Shown here: piece after piece, positions 16,335-25,282 of the stretch
Layout: every line of letters begins with the position of its first letter
Position numbering within the stretch: position 1 is the first letter of the stretch
Assembly (NCBI GenBank): GCA_964513215.1
Contig: CAZELU010000004.1
Coordinates: 1 to 64,000, forward strand
DNA length: 64,000 bases
Direction of reading: 5' to 3'
From: Casp-actino8 sp964513215
GTDB lineage: Bacteria; Actinomycetota; Acidimicrobiia; Acidimicrobiales; Ilumatobacteraceae
The notes under the pieces: generated by a model
What the model saw: the letters and a program-made list of their open reading frames with translations, nothing else
Told to the model about the DNA's origin: nothing
The model's database searches: none
Translations under genes and position numbers: made by a program

Positions 16335-19006
16335 CCCTTGGCCGCCGCCCATGAATCGCCCCACGCGAAATTGACGGCCAGAGGCACACTGAGTTCGGCG
16401 GCGTCTTCCATGAGCCCGATCACGATCGGCCCGACGCTGTCGCGTTCGGCCTCGGGCACCTCCACGATCACTTCGTCGTGCACCTGCAGCACGAGACGAC
16501 TCGAGCGTCGAGTCTCTTCGAGCGCGCGGTCGATGCGAACCAGAGCAACTTTGAAGATGTCCGCGGCCAGCCCTTGAATACCAGCATTCATCGCCTGACG
16601 CTCGCCGGCCTGCCGGATGCGGAAGTTGTCGTTGAGGAGTTCGGGGATCGGACGCCTCCGTCCGAACAACGTTTCCGTGTAGCCACGTTGACGAGCCTCG
16701 GCCACGGTGCGATCCATGTAATCGCGTACGTTCGGAAACGCCGTGAAGTAGGCGTCGAGAATTTCGGCGGCTTCACCGACCGGAATGGCCAGGCGTTGCG
16801 CGAGCCCATAGGCCTCCATGCCGTAGGCCAAGCCATACGACACCATCTTGGCCTTCGAACGTTGATCGAAGTTCACGTCACCTTCGTCGACTCCGAACAC
16901 TTGCGCAGCAGTCGCGCGGTGCACGTCTCGACCGCTACGGAAGGCATCGATGAGACCGGGGTCGTCGGCCAGGTGGGCGATGCAGCGCAACTCGATCTGG
17001 TTGTAGTCGGCCACCAGGAGCGAGTGACCCGGCGCTGGCACGAAGGCTTCGCGAAACACGCGGCCTTCGTCGGAGCGCACCGGAATGTTGTGCAGATTCG
17101 GATGATCGCTCGACAAGCGGCCCGTACGCGCGACGGTCTGGTTGAAGGTGGCGTGGATCCGACCGTCGGAGGCAACTTCCGCCACCAGTCCTTCACCGTA
17201 GGTGCCCCGCAACTTTTCGAACTCGCGATACCGCAGCAACGTGTCGATGAACTCGGGCCACTCGTCACGCAACTTCTCGAGCGTGGCCGCATCGGTGGAG
17301 TACCCCGTCTTGGTCTTCTTCGGAGGCGTGAGGCCGCGCTCCTCGAAAAGAATGCGACCGAGTTGAGCCGGCGAATTCGGATTGAACGGCCCGCCGGCTA
17401 GCTCTTGCAGGACCTGCCCGAGTCGTTCGGCCTCGGAAGTGAGGCGCCGTCCGATCTCGCGCAGACGCTCGACGTCGACACCGATACCGACGTGCTCCAT
17501 CTTGGCCAACACCCGCACGAGCGGATTCTCGATGTCGACGTACAGGTGACGCATCGACTCGGAATCGAGAGACGACTCGAGCGCGGAGGCCAACGGCGCG
17601 ACACCGGCGGCTCGGGCCGCCGCGTCCTGGGCCGGACTCGTGGCCGATCCATCGAGATCGAGTTGACCGGAGGGTGCTCCGATGTCGGGAAGACACACGT
17701 CGGTGCGGTCGAGGAGCAGTCTTCCGATCGAATAGTCGTTCGAACCCGGCTCGAGCAGATATGCGGCAATGGCGGTGTCGAGTTCGAGGCCGGCCAGATC
17801 GATACCGATCGCCAGTCCGGAGCGCATCAGTGGTTTGAGGTCGTGACCGCGTACGCGATGCCGCGACAACGCCTGGGCGACTGTCGAATCCGCGAGCACC
17901 GAACGCGGGACCCAGAGCGTCGTGGTGGCCGCGAGCGCGACGCCGAGGAGCTCGGACCGACCGGGCTCTCCGTCCCACGCGCCGGCCACGTCGACCACGT
18001 CGTGAGTCGAGAGGAAGGCCAGCACGTCGTTCGCTGATCCCGCTTCCAGGAACGACACGTCGAGGACGCTCTGAGCCGATGCCACATCGTTCGAGTCCGC
18101 CGAAGATCCCGCGTCCACGCCGGCTGCCGCCAATGCTCCACGCAAACGCGACCACATCGTCTTGAACTCCAGGAAGTCGAAAAGACGGCGCAGTTCGGTT
18201 TCGTTCGGCGTGATGTGCACATCGGCCAAGTCGAGTTGAACCGGGGCGTCGTGGCGCAACTTCATGAGGAACTCGTTGTGTCGCGCCAGCTCCTGATTTT
18301 CTTCGAGGGCGCTTCGCAATTTCGGCGTTTGCTCGGAGGTATGAGCGAAGATTCCGTCGAGAGTTCCGTACTTCGACACCAACTTCGCGGCCGTCTTCTC
18401 TCCCACGCCCGGAACGCCGGGAAGGTTGTCGCTCGGATCTCCTCGCAACGCGGCGTAGGTCGGATACTGCTGCGGAGTGACACCGGTCTTCTCGACGATG
18501 CCGGCTTCGTCGTAGAGCGCGTAGTCGGTGACGCCTCGTCGGTTGTACAGAACGCGAACGTGCGGATCGCGAACGAGTTGATAACTGTCGCGGTCGCCGG
18601 TGACGATCATGACGTCGAATCCGCCGTCCACCGCCCGGTCAGAAACGGTGGCGATGATGTCGTCGGCTTCGAAACCTGGAATCTCGATCACCGGAACTCC
18701 GAGGGCCGCCAGGACCTCGCGGACGATTCCGAGCTGCTGACGAAGGATGTCGGGAGCCGACTCGCGTTGCGCCTTGTACTTGGGCTCGGCTTCGTGGCGG
18801 AACGTCGGCTCCGAACGATCGAACGCGACCACCAGACCGGTGGGTCGGTGATCCTTCAACATCGTCACCAACATCGAGGTGAAACCGAACACTGCGTTGG
18901 TGACCTGGCCACTGGCCGTGATCATGTCGGTCGGCAAGCCGAAGAACGCGCGATACGTGAGCGAATTGCCGTCGAGGAGGAGAAGTCGCGGTCGCTCAGC
19001 GGTCAC
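16331..19006 (-). CDS. polA: DNA polymerase I
   Basis: Replication and repair polymerase, 891 residues with GTG start at 19006 overlapping the pdtaR stop. The N-terminal 5'-3' exonuclease begins LLLLDGNSLTYRAFFG and carries the metal-site motifs GFEADDIIATV and GDRDSYQLV and an HhH element (PGVPGVGEKTAAKL). The central 3'-5' exonuclease-like domain looks degenerate, as in other actinobacteria. The polymerase A domain has VADYNQIELR (motif A), RSKAKMVSYGLAYGM (motif B) and LQVHDEVIVE (motif C). Confidence 0.97.
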   Translation of the reverse strand: MTAERPRLLLLDGNSLTYRAFFGLPTDMITASGQVTNAVFGFTSMLVTMLKDHRPTGLVVAFDRSEPTFRHEAEPKYKAQRESAPDILRQQLGIVREVLAALGVPVIEIPGFEADDIIATVSDRAVDGGFDVMIVTGDRDSYQLVRDPHVRVLYNRRGVTDYALYDEAGIVEKTGVTPQQYPTYAALRGDPSDNLPGVPGVGEKTAAKLVSKYGTLDGIFAHTSEQTPKLRSALEENQELARHNEFLMKLRHDAPVQLDLADVHITPNETELRRLFDFLEFKTMWSRLRGALAAAGVDAGSSADSNDVASAQSVLDVSFLEAGSANDVLAFLSTHDVVDVAGAWDGEPGRSELLGVALAATTTLWVPRSVLADSTVAQALSRHRVRGHDLKPLMRSGLAIGIDLAGLELDTAIAAYLLEPGSNDYSIGRLLLDRTDVCLPDIGAPSGQLDLDGSATSPAQDAAARAAGVAPLASALESSLDSESMRHLYVDIENPLVRVLAKMEHVGIGVDVERLREIGRRLTSEAERLGQVLQELAGGPFNPNSPAQLGRILFEERGLTPPKKTKTGYSTDAATLEKLRDEWPEFIDTLLRYREFEKLRGTYGEGLVAEVASDGRIHATFNQTVARTGRLSSDHPNLHNIPVRSDEGRVFREAFVPAPGHSLLVADYNQIELRCIAHLADDPGLIDAFRSGRDVHRATAAQVFGVDEGDVNFDQRSKAKMVSYGLAYGMEAYGLAQRLAIPVGEAAEILDAYFTAFPNVRDYMDRTVAEARQRGYTETLFGRRRPIPELLNDNFRIRQAGERQAMNAGIQGLAADIFKVALVRIDRALEETRRSSRLVLQVHDEVIVEVPEAERDSVGPIVIGLMEDAAELSVPLAVNFAWGDSWAAAKG

Positions 19007-19578
19007 GGGACCACTTCGCCCGACAAGATCTTCTCGGCGACGTCTCGCATGCGCGAGCGCTCCTTCATCGCGGTGCGTTGGATGAACGCGAACGCATCGT
19101 GCTCTTTGTAGCCGAACTCGTCGATGAGGCGACCCTTCGCGCGGTCGATGATCTTGCGCGCCTCGAGCTGTTCACCCAGAGCGTCGATGTGACCCGACAG
19201 AGTCTGCAGTTCACGGAAACGTCCGATGGCCACTTCGATGGCCGGGATGAGGTCGCTCTTCTGATACGGCTTCACGAGATACGCCAGCGCTCCCGCGTCA
19301 CGCGCCTGTTCGACGATCTCACGTTGCGAGAAGGCCGTCAGAACGAGAACACCGCAAATCTTTTCGTCGGCGATGTGACGGGCCACTTCGAGGCCGTCCA
19401 TCCCCGGCATCTTCACGTCGAGGATCGCCAGGTCGGGTCGCAAAGACCGAATGAGTTCGAGAGCCTGGTCGCCGCGACCGGTTTCGCCGACGACGTCGTA
19501 CCCCTCCTCCTGGAGGGTTTCGGTCAGGTCGAGGCGGATGATGGCCTCGTCCTCGGCGACGACGACGCGAATGCTCAC
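19003..19578 (-). CDS. pdtaR: ANTAR-domain response regulator (PdtaR-like)
   Basis: About 191 residues from GTG 19578; a TTG at 19590 is an alternative start. The receiver has AEDEAIIRLDL at the N-terminus and phospho-acceptor Asp54 in AILDVKMPG, and KPYQ carries the conserved Lys. The C-terminal ANTAR RNA-binding domain is seen as IDRAKGRLIDEFGYKEHDAFAFIQ. In Mycobacterium tuberculosis the homologue Rv1626 also lies just upstream of polA. ANTAR proteins usually bind paired hairpins in nascent RNA and prevent termination. The partner kinase (PdtaS) is not in the window. Confidence 0.9.
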   Translation of the reverse strand: MSIRVVVAEDEAIIRLDLTETLQEEGYDVVGETGRGDQALELIRSLRPDLAILDVKMPGMDGLEVARHIADEKICGVLVLTAFSQREIVEQARDAGALAYLVKPYQKSDLIPAIEVAIGRFRELQTLSGHIDALGEQLEARKIIDRAKGRLIDEFGYKEHDAFAFIQRTAMKERSRMRDVAEKILSGEVVP

Positions 19579-19641
19579 GAACTCATTCAACCAAACGGCT
19601 GGGTCCGGGGACCCGTTCGCCGTCGGTGGCCATTGGCCCGA

Positions 19642-19929
19642 TCAGCCGTGGGCCAACTTTTCGAGCAACTGGTCCTGACGGGCTTCCAATTCCTGGATAC
19701 CGGCCGCCACCTGCTCGCGGTGGGTGCGCATGGCGTCGGCGTGGAGACGGGCCTCGCGATATTCGACCGACGCCCCCGGGGTCTCCGACACCAGGGCTCG
19801 CAGGCCGAGATCATCGGCCTCGTCGCTCAGATGGGCCAGCTGTTCGTCGACGATCCGGAGCTCTTCGCGAAGACGTCGCAGTCGATCGGACGTCTCACGG
19901 AGACGCCGTTCGATCATTCGCTGACCCAT
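19642..19929 (-). CDS. Small coiled-coil protein of unknown function
   Basis: 95 residues, ATG start. Nearly all of it is heptad-like and charged (RRLRETSDRLRRLREEL at the start, RTHREQVAAGIQELEARQ near the end), so it should form a helical hairpin or coiled coil. There are no Cys, no membrane segment and no catalytic motif. It lies 63 bp upstream of pdtaR on the same strand and could be co-transcribed with it. Confidence 0.65.
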   Translation of the reverse strand: MGQRMIERRLRETSDRLRRLREELRIVDEQLAHLSDEADDLGLRALVSETPGASVEYREARLHADAMRTHREQVAAGIQELEARQDQLLEKLAHG

Positions 19930-19970
19930 GCCGGGAGTCTATGAGTCAGGTTCGGGAAGAAGCCTGCGTG

Positions 19971-20046
19971 TGGTGCCCCGGGTGGGATTCGAACCCACAC
20001 CGTACGGAGTTTGAAGCCGCTGCCTCTGCCGTTGGGCTACCGGGGC
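19971..20046 (-). tRNA. tRNA with CAA-type anticodon loop, class I fold, encoded CCA
   Basis: Read on the minus strand, a 7-bp acceptor stem (GCCCCGG with CCGGGGC) is followed by a D-arm with GCC/GGC pairing and a GG in the loop. The anticodon arm GCGGC-TTCAAAC-TCCGT puts CAA at positions 34-36 and has a C31/U39 mismatch. Next come a 5-nt variable loop, a perfect T-arm (GTGGG-TTCGAAT-CCCAC) and a genomically encoded ACCA end. CAA would decode UUG (Leu), but leucine tRNAs normally have a long variable arm and this one does not. The tRNA call is safe; the identity is uncertain. Confidence 0.85.
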
Positions 20047-20109
20047 GCGTGGACGAGGTTACCTGCCAGTAGTCGGAGACCCCATCGACCAGCCGATTAT
20101 CGTTCGGAC

Positions 20110-21285
20110 GTGCTCGCGTTCACCTTCCCCGGCCAGGGTTCGCAGCGACCCGGCATGGGTCGCCCCTGGGTCGAACACGAGAGTTGGGAACTGGTGACCG
20201 AGGCGTCCGACATCGCCGGTCGCGACGTGGGTCATCTCTTGCTCGATGCCGACGCCGAAGAACTGCGCGACACCCGCAACGCCCAACTCACGACGTTCGT
20301 GTCGAGCCTCATGGTTCTCGATGCCGTCGAACGACTCGGAGTCGAGCCCAGTTTCTGCGCGGGACACAGTCTCGGCGAGTACACCGCCCTCACCGCCGCT
20401 GGAGCCCTCGCCTTCGATGACGGCGTTCGCCTCGTGAGCGAACGCGCCGCCGCGATGCACGAGGCCGGCCAGGCCAATCCCGGAACAATGGCGGCTGTAC
20501 TCGGACTCGACGACGAACTCGTGGAGGTCGCGTGCCGTCGCGCCGACTCCGACGTGTGGGTCGCCAACTTCAACGCACCCGGTCAAGTGGTGATCGCCGG
20601 CTCCCCCGACGGAGTCGCCCGAGCATCCGAGATCGCCAAAGAACTCGGAGCGAAGAAGGCCATGCCTCTTCAGGTGGCCGGTGCGTTCCACACACCGTTC
20701 ATGACACCGGCTCGCGATCGTTTGCGCCAAGCGATCGCCGATGCAGCGCCGCGCGACACCGAGGTTCCGGTCGTCAGCAACGTCGACGCCATGGCCCATG
20801 CATCGGGTGACGAATGGTCGGGACTGCTGTCGGCGCAGTTGTCGAGCCCGGTTCGCTGGAAGCATTGCCTGCTCGCACTGGGCGAACTCGGTGTCACCGG
20901 CATTGCCGAACTCGGACCTGGCGGTGTTCTCACCGGAATGGCCAAGAGAACACTCGAGTCGGCCCGCACCATCTCGGTGGCCACTCCCGATGAACTCGAC
21001 AAGTTCATCGAGTGGGTCAACGCCGCTTCCCCGACCGGTGCTGCGCAGTTGGAGGGTGAGCACTTGTTCGCCACCGAACGATTGGTCGTCAGTCCGTCGG
21101 CGGGCGTCTTCACACCGGTGGCCACCGTCAGCGCAGGCGTCCGGGTCGATGTCGGCACCGTCATCGGACTCGTCGGCGACACCGAGGTTCGGTCGGCCTT
21201 CGCCGGAATCCTGCAGGCCTACATCGCCGTCGAAGGCGAGCGCGTGACCGCTCGTCAGCCGATCGCCTGGTTACGGACGCACTGA
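20110..21285 (+). CDS. fabD: Malonyl-CoA:ACP transacylase with extra C-terminal lipoyl/biotinyl-like domain
   Basis: Loads malonate onto ACP for fatty-acid synthesis. The GTG start at 20110 begins directly with the family N-terminus FTFPGQGSQRPGMG and gives 391 residues, about 80 longer than usual. The catalytic Ser87 is in GHSLGEY and His194 in GAFHTPFM, and the family motif ELGPGGVLTGM is present. Residues about 324-390 form an added domain with the lipoyl/biotinyl rhythm (SPSAGVF, then RSAFAGIL and RQPIAWL), but without the hairpin Lys that would carry a cofactor. First gene of fabD-fabH-fabG-acpP-fabF. Confidence 0.93.
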   Translation: MLAFTFPGQGSQRPGMGRPWVEHESWELVTEASDIAGRDVGHLLLDADAEELRDTRNAQLTTFVSSLMVLDAVERLGVEPSFCAGHSLGEYTALTAAGALAFDDGVRLVSERAAAMHEAGQANPGTMAAVLGLDDELVEVACRRADSDVWVANFNAPGQVVIAGSPDGVARASEIAKELGAKKAMPLQVAGAFHTPFMTPARDRLRQAIADAAPRDTEVPVVSNVDAMAHASGDEWSGLLSAQLSSPVRWKHCLLALGELGVTGIAELGPGGVLTGMAKRTLESARTISVATPDELDKFIEWVNAASPTGAAQLEGEHLFATERLVVSPSAGVFTPVATVSAGVRVDVGTVIGLVGDTEVRSAFAGILQAYIAVEGERVTARQPIAWLRTH

Positions 21286-21286
21286 G

Positions 21287-22237
21287 ATGCCGCGCACCCC
21301 ATCATCGGCCCGCGGTGCGACCATCCTCGGATGGGGCACCAACCTGCCCGAGAAGGTCCTCACCAATCACGACCTCGAGAAGATGGTCGAGACGAGCCAC
21401 GACTGGATCGTCGAACGTTCCGGAATTCACCAGCGGCACGTCGGCGGCTCCACGATCCCCATGGCCATCGCGGCGGGGCGGATGGCGATCGAGCGCTCCG
21501 GTATCGATCCTTCGAAAATCGATGCGTTGATCCTCGCCACCACGACACCCGACAAACAATGGGGCAACTCGGCGGCCGTTCAAGACGCACTCGGATTGCG
21601 TTGCGGTGTGTTCGAACTCAACTCGGCCTGCAGTGGATTCGTCTACGGATTGGTGGCGGCGCACGGGATGATCGCCGTCGGCCTCGACAACGTCCTCGTC
21701 ATCGGCGCCGACACGCTCTCGCGCATCACCGACTGGACCGACCGCAACACGGCGGTGCTGTTCGGCGACGGTGCGGGGGCAGTCGTCGTGTCGTCGTGCG
21801 ACGGCCCAGGCGAACTCGTGGCGTGGGACATCGATGCCGACGGTTCGGCCGGCTCGATCCTCTGGGCCGAAGTCGGTGGCACCATTCAGATGGAAGGCAA
21901 GGAAGTGTTCCGTCGAGCCGTGCGCATCATGGTCGACTCGGCCGAAAAGACAATGGCCCAAGCCGGAGTGTCCGGCTCGGACGTGTCACTCGTGATCCCG
22001 CATCAGGCCAACGTGCGCATCATTCAGGCCGCCTGCGATCGCCTCGGCATTCCGATCGAGCGCACCTCGATCGTTCTCGACCGCACCGGGAACACGTCGG
22101 CCGCATCCATTCCGTTGGCCCTGGCCGATGCACTCGACAAGAACCGCATCCGCGAAGGTGACCTCGTCCTGCTGGTCGGTTTCGGCGGTGGGATGACCGC
22201 CGCGTCCGCCCTCTTGCGTTGGGGGCCCACCTCGTGA
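21287..22237 (+). CDS. fabH: 3-oxoacyl-ACP synthase III
   Basis: Initiates fatty-acid chains by condensing acyl-CoA with malonyl-ACP. 316 residues, starting one base after the fabD stop codon. N-terminal region ATILGWGTNLPEKVLTN; the catalytic Cys lies in NSACSGFVYG, the His in VIPHQANVRI and the Asn in GNTSAASIPLAL. The glycine-rich end GFGGGMTAASALLRW is typical. Overlaps fabG by 4 bp (GTGA). Confidence 0.95.
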   Translation: MPRTPSSARGATILGWGTNLPEKVLTNHDLEKMVETSHDWIVERSGIHQRHVGGSTIPMAIAAGRMAIERSGIDPSKIDALILATTTPDKQWGNSAAVQDALGLRCGVFELNSACSGFVYGLVAAHGMIAVGLDNVLVIGADTLSRITDWTDRNTAVLFGDGAGAVVVSSCDGPGELVAWDIDADGSAGSILWAEVGGTIQMEGKEVFRRAVRIMVDSAEKTMAQAGVSGSDVSLVIPHQANVRIIQAACDRLGIPIERTSIVLDRTGNTSAASIPLALADALDKNRIREGDLVLLVGFGGGMTAASALLRWGPTS

Positions 22238-22938
22238 GCCGCGTCGTTCTCGTCACCGGAGGTTCTCGCGGCATCGGGTTGGCGACCGCCCGCCACTTCG
22301 CATCCCTCGGCGACCAGGTTGCCGTCACGTACAACTCGTCTCCACCGCCCGACGACCTGTTCGGCGTGAAGTGCGATGTCACCTCCAACGCCGACGTCGA
22401 CGCCGCCTTCACGGCGGTCGAAGAGAAATTCGGACCAGTCGAGATCCTCGTCTCGAACGCCGGGGTCACCAAGGACGGCCTCCTTCTCCGTATGGGCGAG
22501 AGCGATTTCGTCGACGTGATCGATGCCAACTTGAACGCGTCTTACCGCGTGGCCAAGCGAGCGGCTCAAGGAATGTTGCGCGCCCGACGCGGTCGGATGA
22601 TCTTCGTGTCGAGCGTGGTCGGTTTGCTCGGGTCGGCCGGTCAGGCGAATTACGCGGCATCCAAGGCGGGACTTGTGGGCTTGGCGCGCAGTATCGCGCG
22701 GGAACTGGGTTCACGTTCCATCACCGCCAACGTCATCGCACCGGGCCCGGTGATGACCGACATGATCGCGGCGCTGTCAGCCGAACGACAAGAAGCCCTC
22801 ACCGCGGCCGTCCCCTTGGGCCGCATGGCGTCGCCGGACGAGATCGCCTCGGTCATCGCTTTCGTGGCGTCCGATGCCGCCGGCTACATCACGGGAGCCG
22901 TCATTCCGGTCGACGGGGGCCTCGGAATGGGGCATTGA
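22234..22938 (+). CDS. fabG: 3-oxoacyl-ACP reductase
   Basis: NADPH-dependent reductase of the elongation cycle, 234 residues from GTG 22234. SDR signatures are the cofactor loop TGGSRGIG near the N-terminus, SNAG, the catalytic Ser in SSVVG, Tyr and Lys in YAASKAG, and the C-terminal ITGAVIPVDGGLGMGH. The placement between fabH and acpP supports FabG over other SDR functions. Confidence 0.94.
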   Translation: MSRVVLVTGGSRGIGLATARHFASLGDQVAVTYNSSPPPDDLFGVKCDVTSNADVDAAFTAVEEKFGPVEILVSNAGVTKDGLLLRMGESDFVDVIDANLNASYRVAKRAAQGMLRARRGRMIFVSSVVGLLGSAGQANYAASKAGLVGLARSIARELGSRSITANVIAPGPVMTDMIAALSAERQEALTAAVPLGRMASPDEIASVIAFVASDAAGYITGAVIPVDGGLGMGH

Positions 22939-22984
22939 GCCTCCCCCGCCGTTTACGATGACAACGACCCCTACGGAGGACACC

Positions 22985-23221
22985 ATGGATCAGGAACTGT
23001 TCGCCCGCTTCCGCAAGTGCGCCGTCGACGTGTTGAGTGTCGACGCCGACAAAGTCGTACCCGAAGCCAGCTTCGGTGACGACCTCGAAGCCGACAGCCT
23101 CGACCTCGTCGAACTCGTGATGGCCCTCGAAGAGGAATTCGACATCGAGGTTCCCGAGGAAGAGATCGAAGGTGTCAAGACCGTCGGTCAGGCCTTCGAC
23201 CTGATCGTCGGCAAACTCTGA
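22985..23221 (+). CDS. acpP: Acyl carrier protein
   Basis: 78 residues, ATG 22985 behind a good ribosome site (GGAGG at 22976-22980). The phosphopantetheine attachment Ser sits in EADSLDLVEL, followed by the acidic helix II/III region typical of type II ACPs (ALEEEFDIEVPEEE). Central carrier of the fab operon; its TGA overlaps the ATG of fabF by one base. Confidence 0.97.
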   Translation: MDQELFARFRKCAVDVLSVDADKVVPEASFGDDLEADSLDLVELVMALEEEFDIEVPEEEIEGVKTVGQAFDLIVGKL

Positions 23222-24396
23222 TGCTCGGACGGCGCGTCGCCGTCACCGGCCTTGGCGTGGTTGCGCCGTGTGGAGTCGGTCGCGACGCGTTCTGGTCCGG
23301 TCTTCTCGGTCCCGGCCTGTCCGGTGGACGCACCACGGCCATCGCTGACTGGGATCCGACGCCCTATTTCGCCAACCCCAAAGAGGCGCGTCGAGCCGAC
23401 CGTGTCGAGCAGTTCGGCCTGGCCGCCGCCGCCGAGGCGTTCGCTCAGGCCGGCCACGTCGGCGTCGACCCCGAACGTTTCGGTGTCGTTGTCGGCACGG
23501 GCATCGGCGGTCTTCACACTCTCGAAGAGCAGGTACGAGTGCTGATCGAGAAGGGTGAACGTCGGGTGTCGCCGTTCCTCGTTCCCATGATGATGGCCAA
23601 CGCCACCGGTGCCGCCATCTCCATGCGCTACGGGTTACAAGGGCCGAACGAAACCGTCTGCACCGCGTGTGCCGCGTCCACGCACGCCCTTGGCTACGCC
23701 GCCCGCCTCATCGCGATGGGTCGCTGCGACGCGATGATCAGCGGCGGCAGCGAGTCGGCCGGTTCACCGGTCTCGATCGCCGGCTTCGGCAACATGACGG
23801 CCCTGTCCACCGTGGGCCGCAGTCGCCCGTTCGACGTCGAGCGCGATGGTTTCGTCATGGGCGAAGGCGCGGCGATCTTCGTGCTCGAGGAGTGGGAGCA
23901 CGCCGTCGCTCGTGGAGCACGCATCCTCGGCGAAGTTCTCGGTTCGGCCAGTAACGCCGACGCACACCACATCACCGCCCCGTCCCCGGGTGGTCGTGGC
24001 GCGATCGCGTGCATGCGCTTGGCGCTTGCTGACGCCGGAATCTCCGCCGACGACGTCGTTCACGTGAACGCCCACGGCACCTCGACTCCCCTCAACGACG
24101 CCGCCGAAGCCGCTGCAGTCGCCGAGGTGTTCGGCAGCCGTCGTCCACCGATGACGAGCATCAAGGGCGTGACCGGCCACGCTCTCGGAGCCGCCGGGGC
24201 ACTCGAAGCAGCCTCGGTTCTCCTCGCCTTCGAACATCGACTGATTCCGCCGACGGCCGGAACCACCACGATCGATCCCGAGATGGACATCGACCTCGTG
24301 ATCGGTGAGCCCCGGCCCTGGACACCCGGACCGAGTATCTCCAACAACTTCGGCTTCGGTGGTCACAACGGTTCGGTCGTCCTCGCACCCGCGTGA
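23221..24396 (+). CDS. fabF: 3-oxoacyl-ACP synthase II
   Basis: Elongating condensing enzyme, 391 residues. Nucleophile Cys in VCTACAASTHALGYA, the two catalytic His in VNAHGTSTPLND and GVTGHALGAAGALEA, and the C-terminal NNFGFGGHNGS loop. Last gene of the operon; converges with fabZ, with a single base between the two stop codons. Confidence 0.96.
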   Translation: MLGRRVAVTGLGVVAPCGVGRDAFWSGLLGPGLSGGRTTAIADWDPTPYFANPKEARRADRVEQFGLAAAAEAFAQAGHVGVDPERFGVVVGTGIGGLHTLEEQVRVLIEKGERRVSPFLVPMMMANATGAAISMRYGLQGPNETVCTACAASTHALGYAARLIAMGRCDAMISGGSESAGSPVSIAGFGNMTALSTVGRSRPFDVERDGFVMGEGAAIFVLEEWEHAVARGARILGEVLGSASNADAHHITAPSPGGRGAIACMRLALADAGISADDVVHVNAHGTSTPLNDAAEAAAVAEVFGSRRPPMTSIKGVTGHALGAAGALEAASVLLAFEHRLIPPTAGTTTIDPEMDIDLVIGEPRPWTPGPSISNNFGFGGHNGSVVLAPA

Positions 24397-24397
24397 A

Positions 24398-24820
24398 TCA
24401 CACCAGAACGAACATCAACTCGCATTCGCACGCGGTCTGACCGTCGACGCTCGCCCGCCCTTGGCCCTTTCCGGCCCGTGACGACATGCGACCCAATTCG
24501 ACCTCGAGCGTCAGGACGTCGCCGGGCACCACTTGACGGCGAAACCGCGCACCATCGAGACCGCCGAACAGCGGGAGACGACCCGAATGATCGGCCGACG
24601 TGAGTACTGCCACGGCACCCAACTGGGCGATCGCTTCGCACATCAGAACGCCGGGGAGAGTCGGCCGCCCGGGAAAGTGGCCGGGGAAGAACCACTCATC
24701 ACCGCTGAGTCGCCACAAGCCGGTGGCCGAGCGACCGGGTTCGAGGGCGGTCACCTCGTCGACGAACAGGAACGGCGGACGGTGCGGAAGAACGTCGACG
24801 GGCCGCGGCAACGCGGTCAC
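24398..24820 (-). CDS. fabZ: 3-hydroxyacyl-ACP dehydratase (FabZ-like)
   Basis: Dehydrates 3-hydroxyacyl-ACP. GTG 24820 overlaps the preceding peroxiredoxin stop by 4 bp and gives 140 residues, the usual size. The hot-dog fold signatures are LPHRPPFLFVDEV (catalytic His), FPGHFPGRPTLPGVLMCEAIAQLG (catalytic Glu in CEAIAQ; motif split over the central helix) and ARFRRQVVPGD. It lies head-on to fabF, so it is transcribed apart from the main fab operon. Confidence 0.9.
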   Translation of the reverse strand: MTALPRPVDVLPHRPPFLFVDEVTALEPGRSATGLWRLSGDEWFFPGHFPGRPTLPGVLMCEAIAQLGAVAVLTSADHSGRLPLFGGLDGARFRRQVVPGDVLTLEVELGRMSSRAGKGQGRASVDGQTACECELMFVLV

Positions 24821-25266
24821 TTCAACGCCTTCAACAGATTGGTTGGCGTGTCCTTGGGAGAAATCTTGTACCACGCGTGTTCGATCTTGCCGTCGCTGCT
24901 GATCAGGAAGGCCGAACGTTCGATGCCCATGTAGGTGCGGCCGTACATCGACTTCTGCTTCCAGACGAAATACTTCTCGGCGACGACATGTTCGGTGTCG
25001 GCGAGCAACGGGAACGGGAGATCGAACTTGTCGGCGAACTTCTTCTGCTTGGCGGGAGTGTCGGGCGAGATACCGATGATCGCCGTGTCACCGATCTTCT
25101 TGGCGATGTCGCGGAGTCCGCACGACTGCTGAGTGCACCCGGGTGTATCAGCCTTCGGATAGAAGTACACGAGCACGCGGCGCCCGGCATAGGAAGCGAG
25201 CGTGACCGTGCTGCCGTCCTGATCGAGGAGCTTGATTGCTGGTGCCTTCTTGCCGACTGCGAGCAT
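24817..25266 (-). CDS. bcp: Thioredoxin-dependent peroxiredoxin (Bcp/PrxQ type)
   Basis: Reduces peroxides through cysteine chemistry. Start set at ATG 25266, which gives 149 residues beginning MLAVGKKAPA, as expected for the family. The peroxidatic Cys and the resolving Cys are in DTPGCTQQSCGLRD (CxxxxC, PrxQ type), with VYFYPKA before it. Co-directional with fabZ and overlapping it; a functional link is not implied. Confidence 0.93.
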   Translation of the reverse strand: MLAVGKKAPAIKLLDQDGSTVTLASYAGRRVLVYFYPKADTPGCTQQSCGLRDIAKKIGDTAIIGISPDTPAKQKKFADKFDLPFPLLADTEHVVAEKYFVWKQKSMYGRTYMGIERSAFLISSDGKIEHAWYKISPKDTPTNLLKALK

Positions 25267-25282
25267 GCTCGAACTGTAGTGA

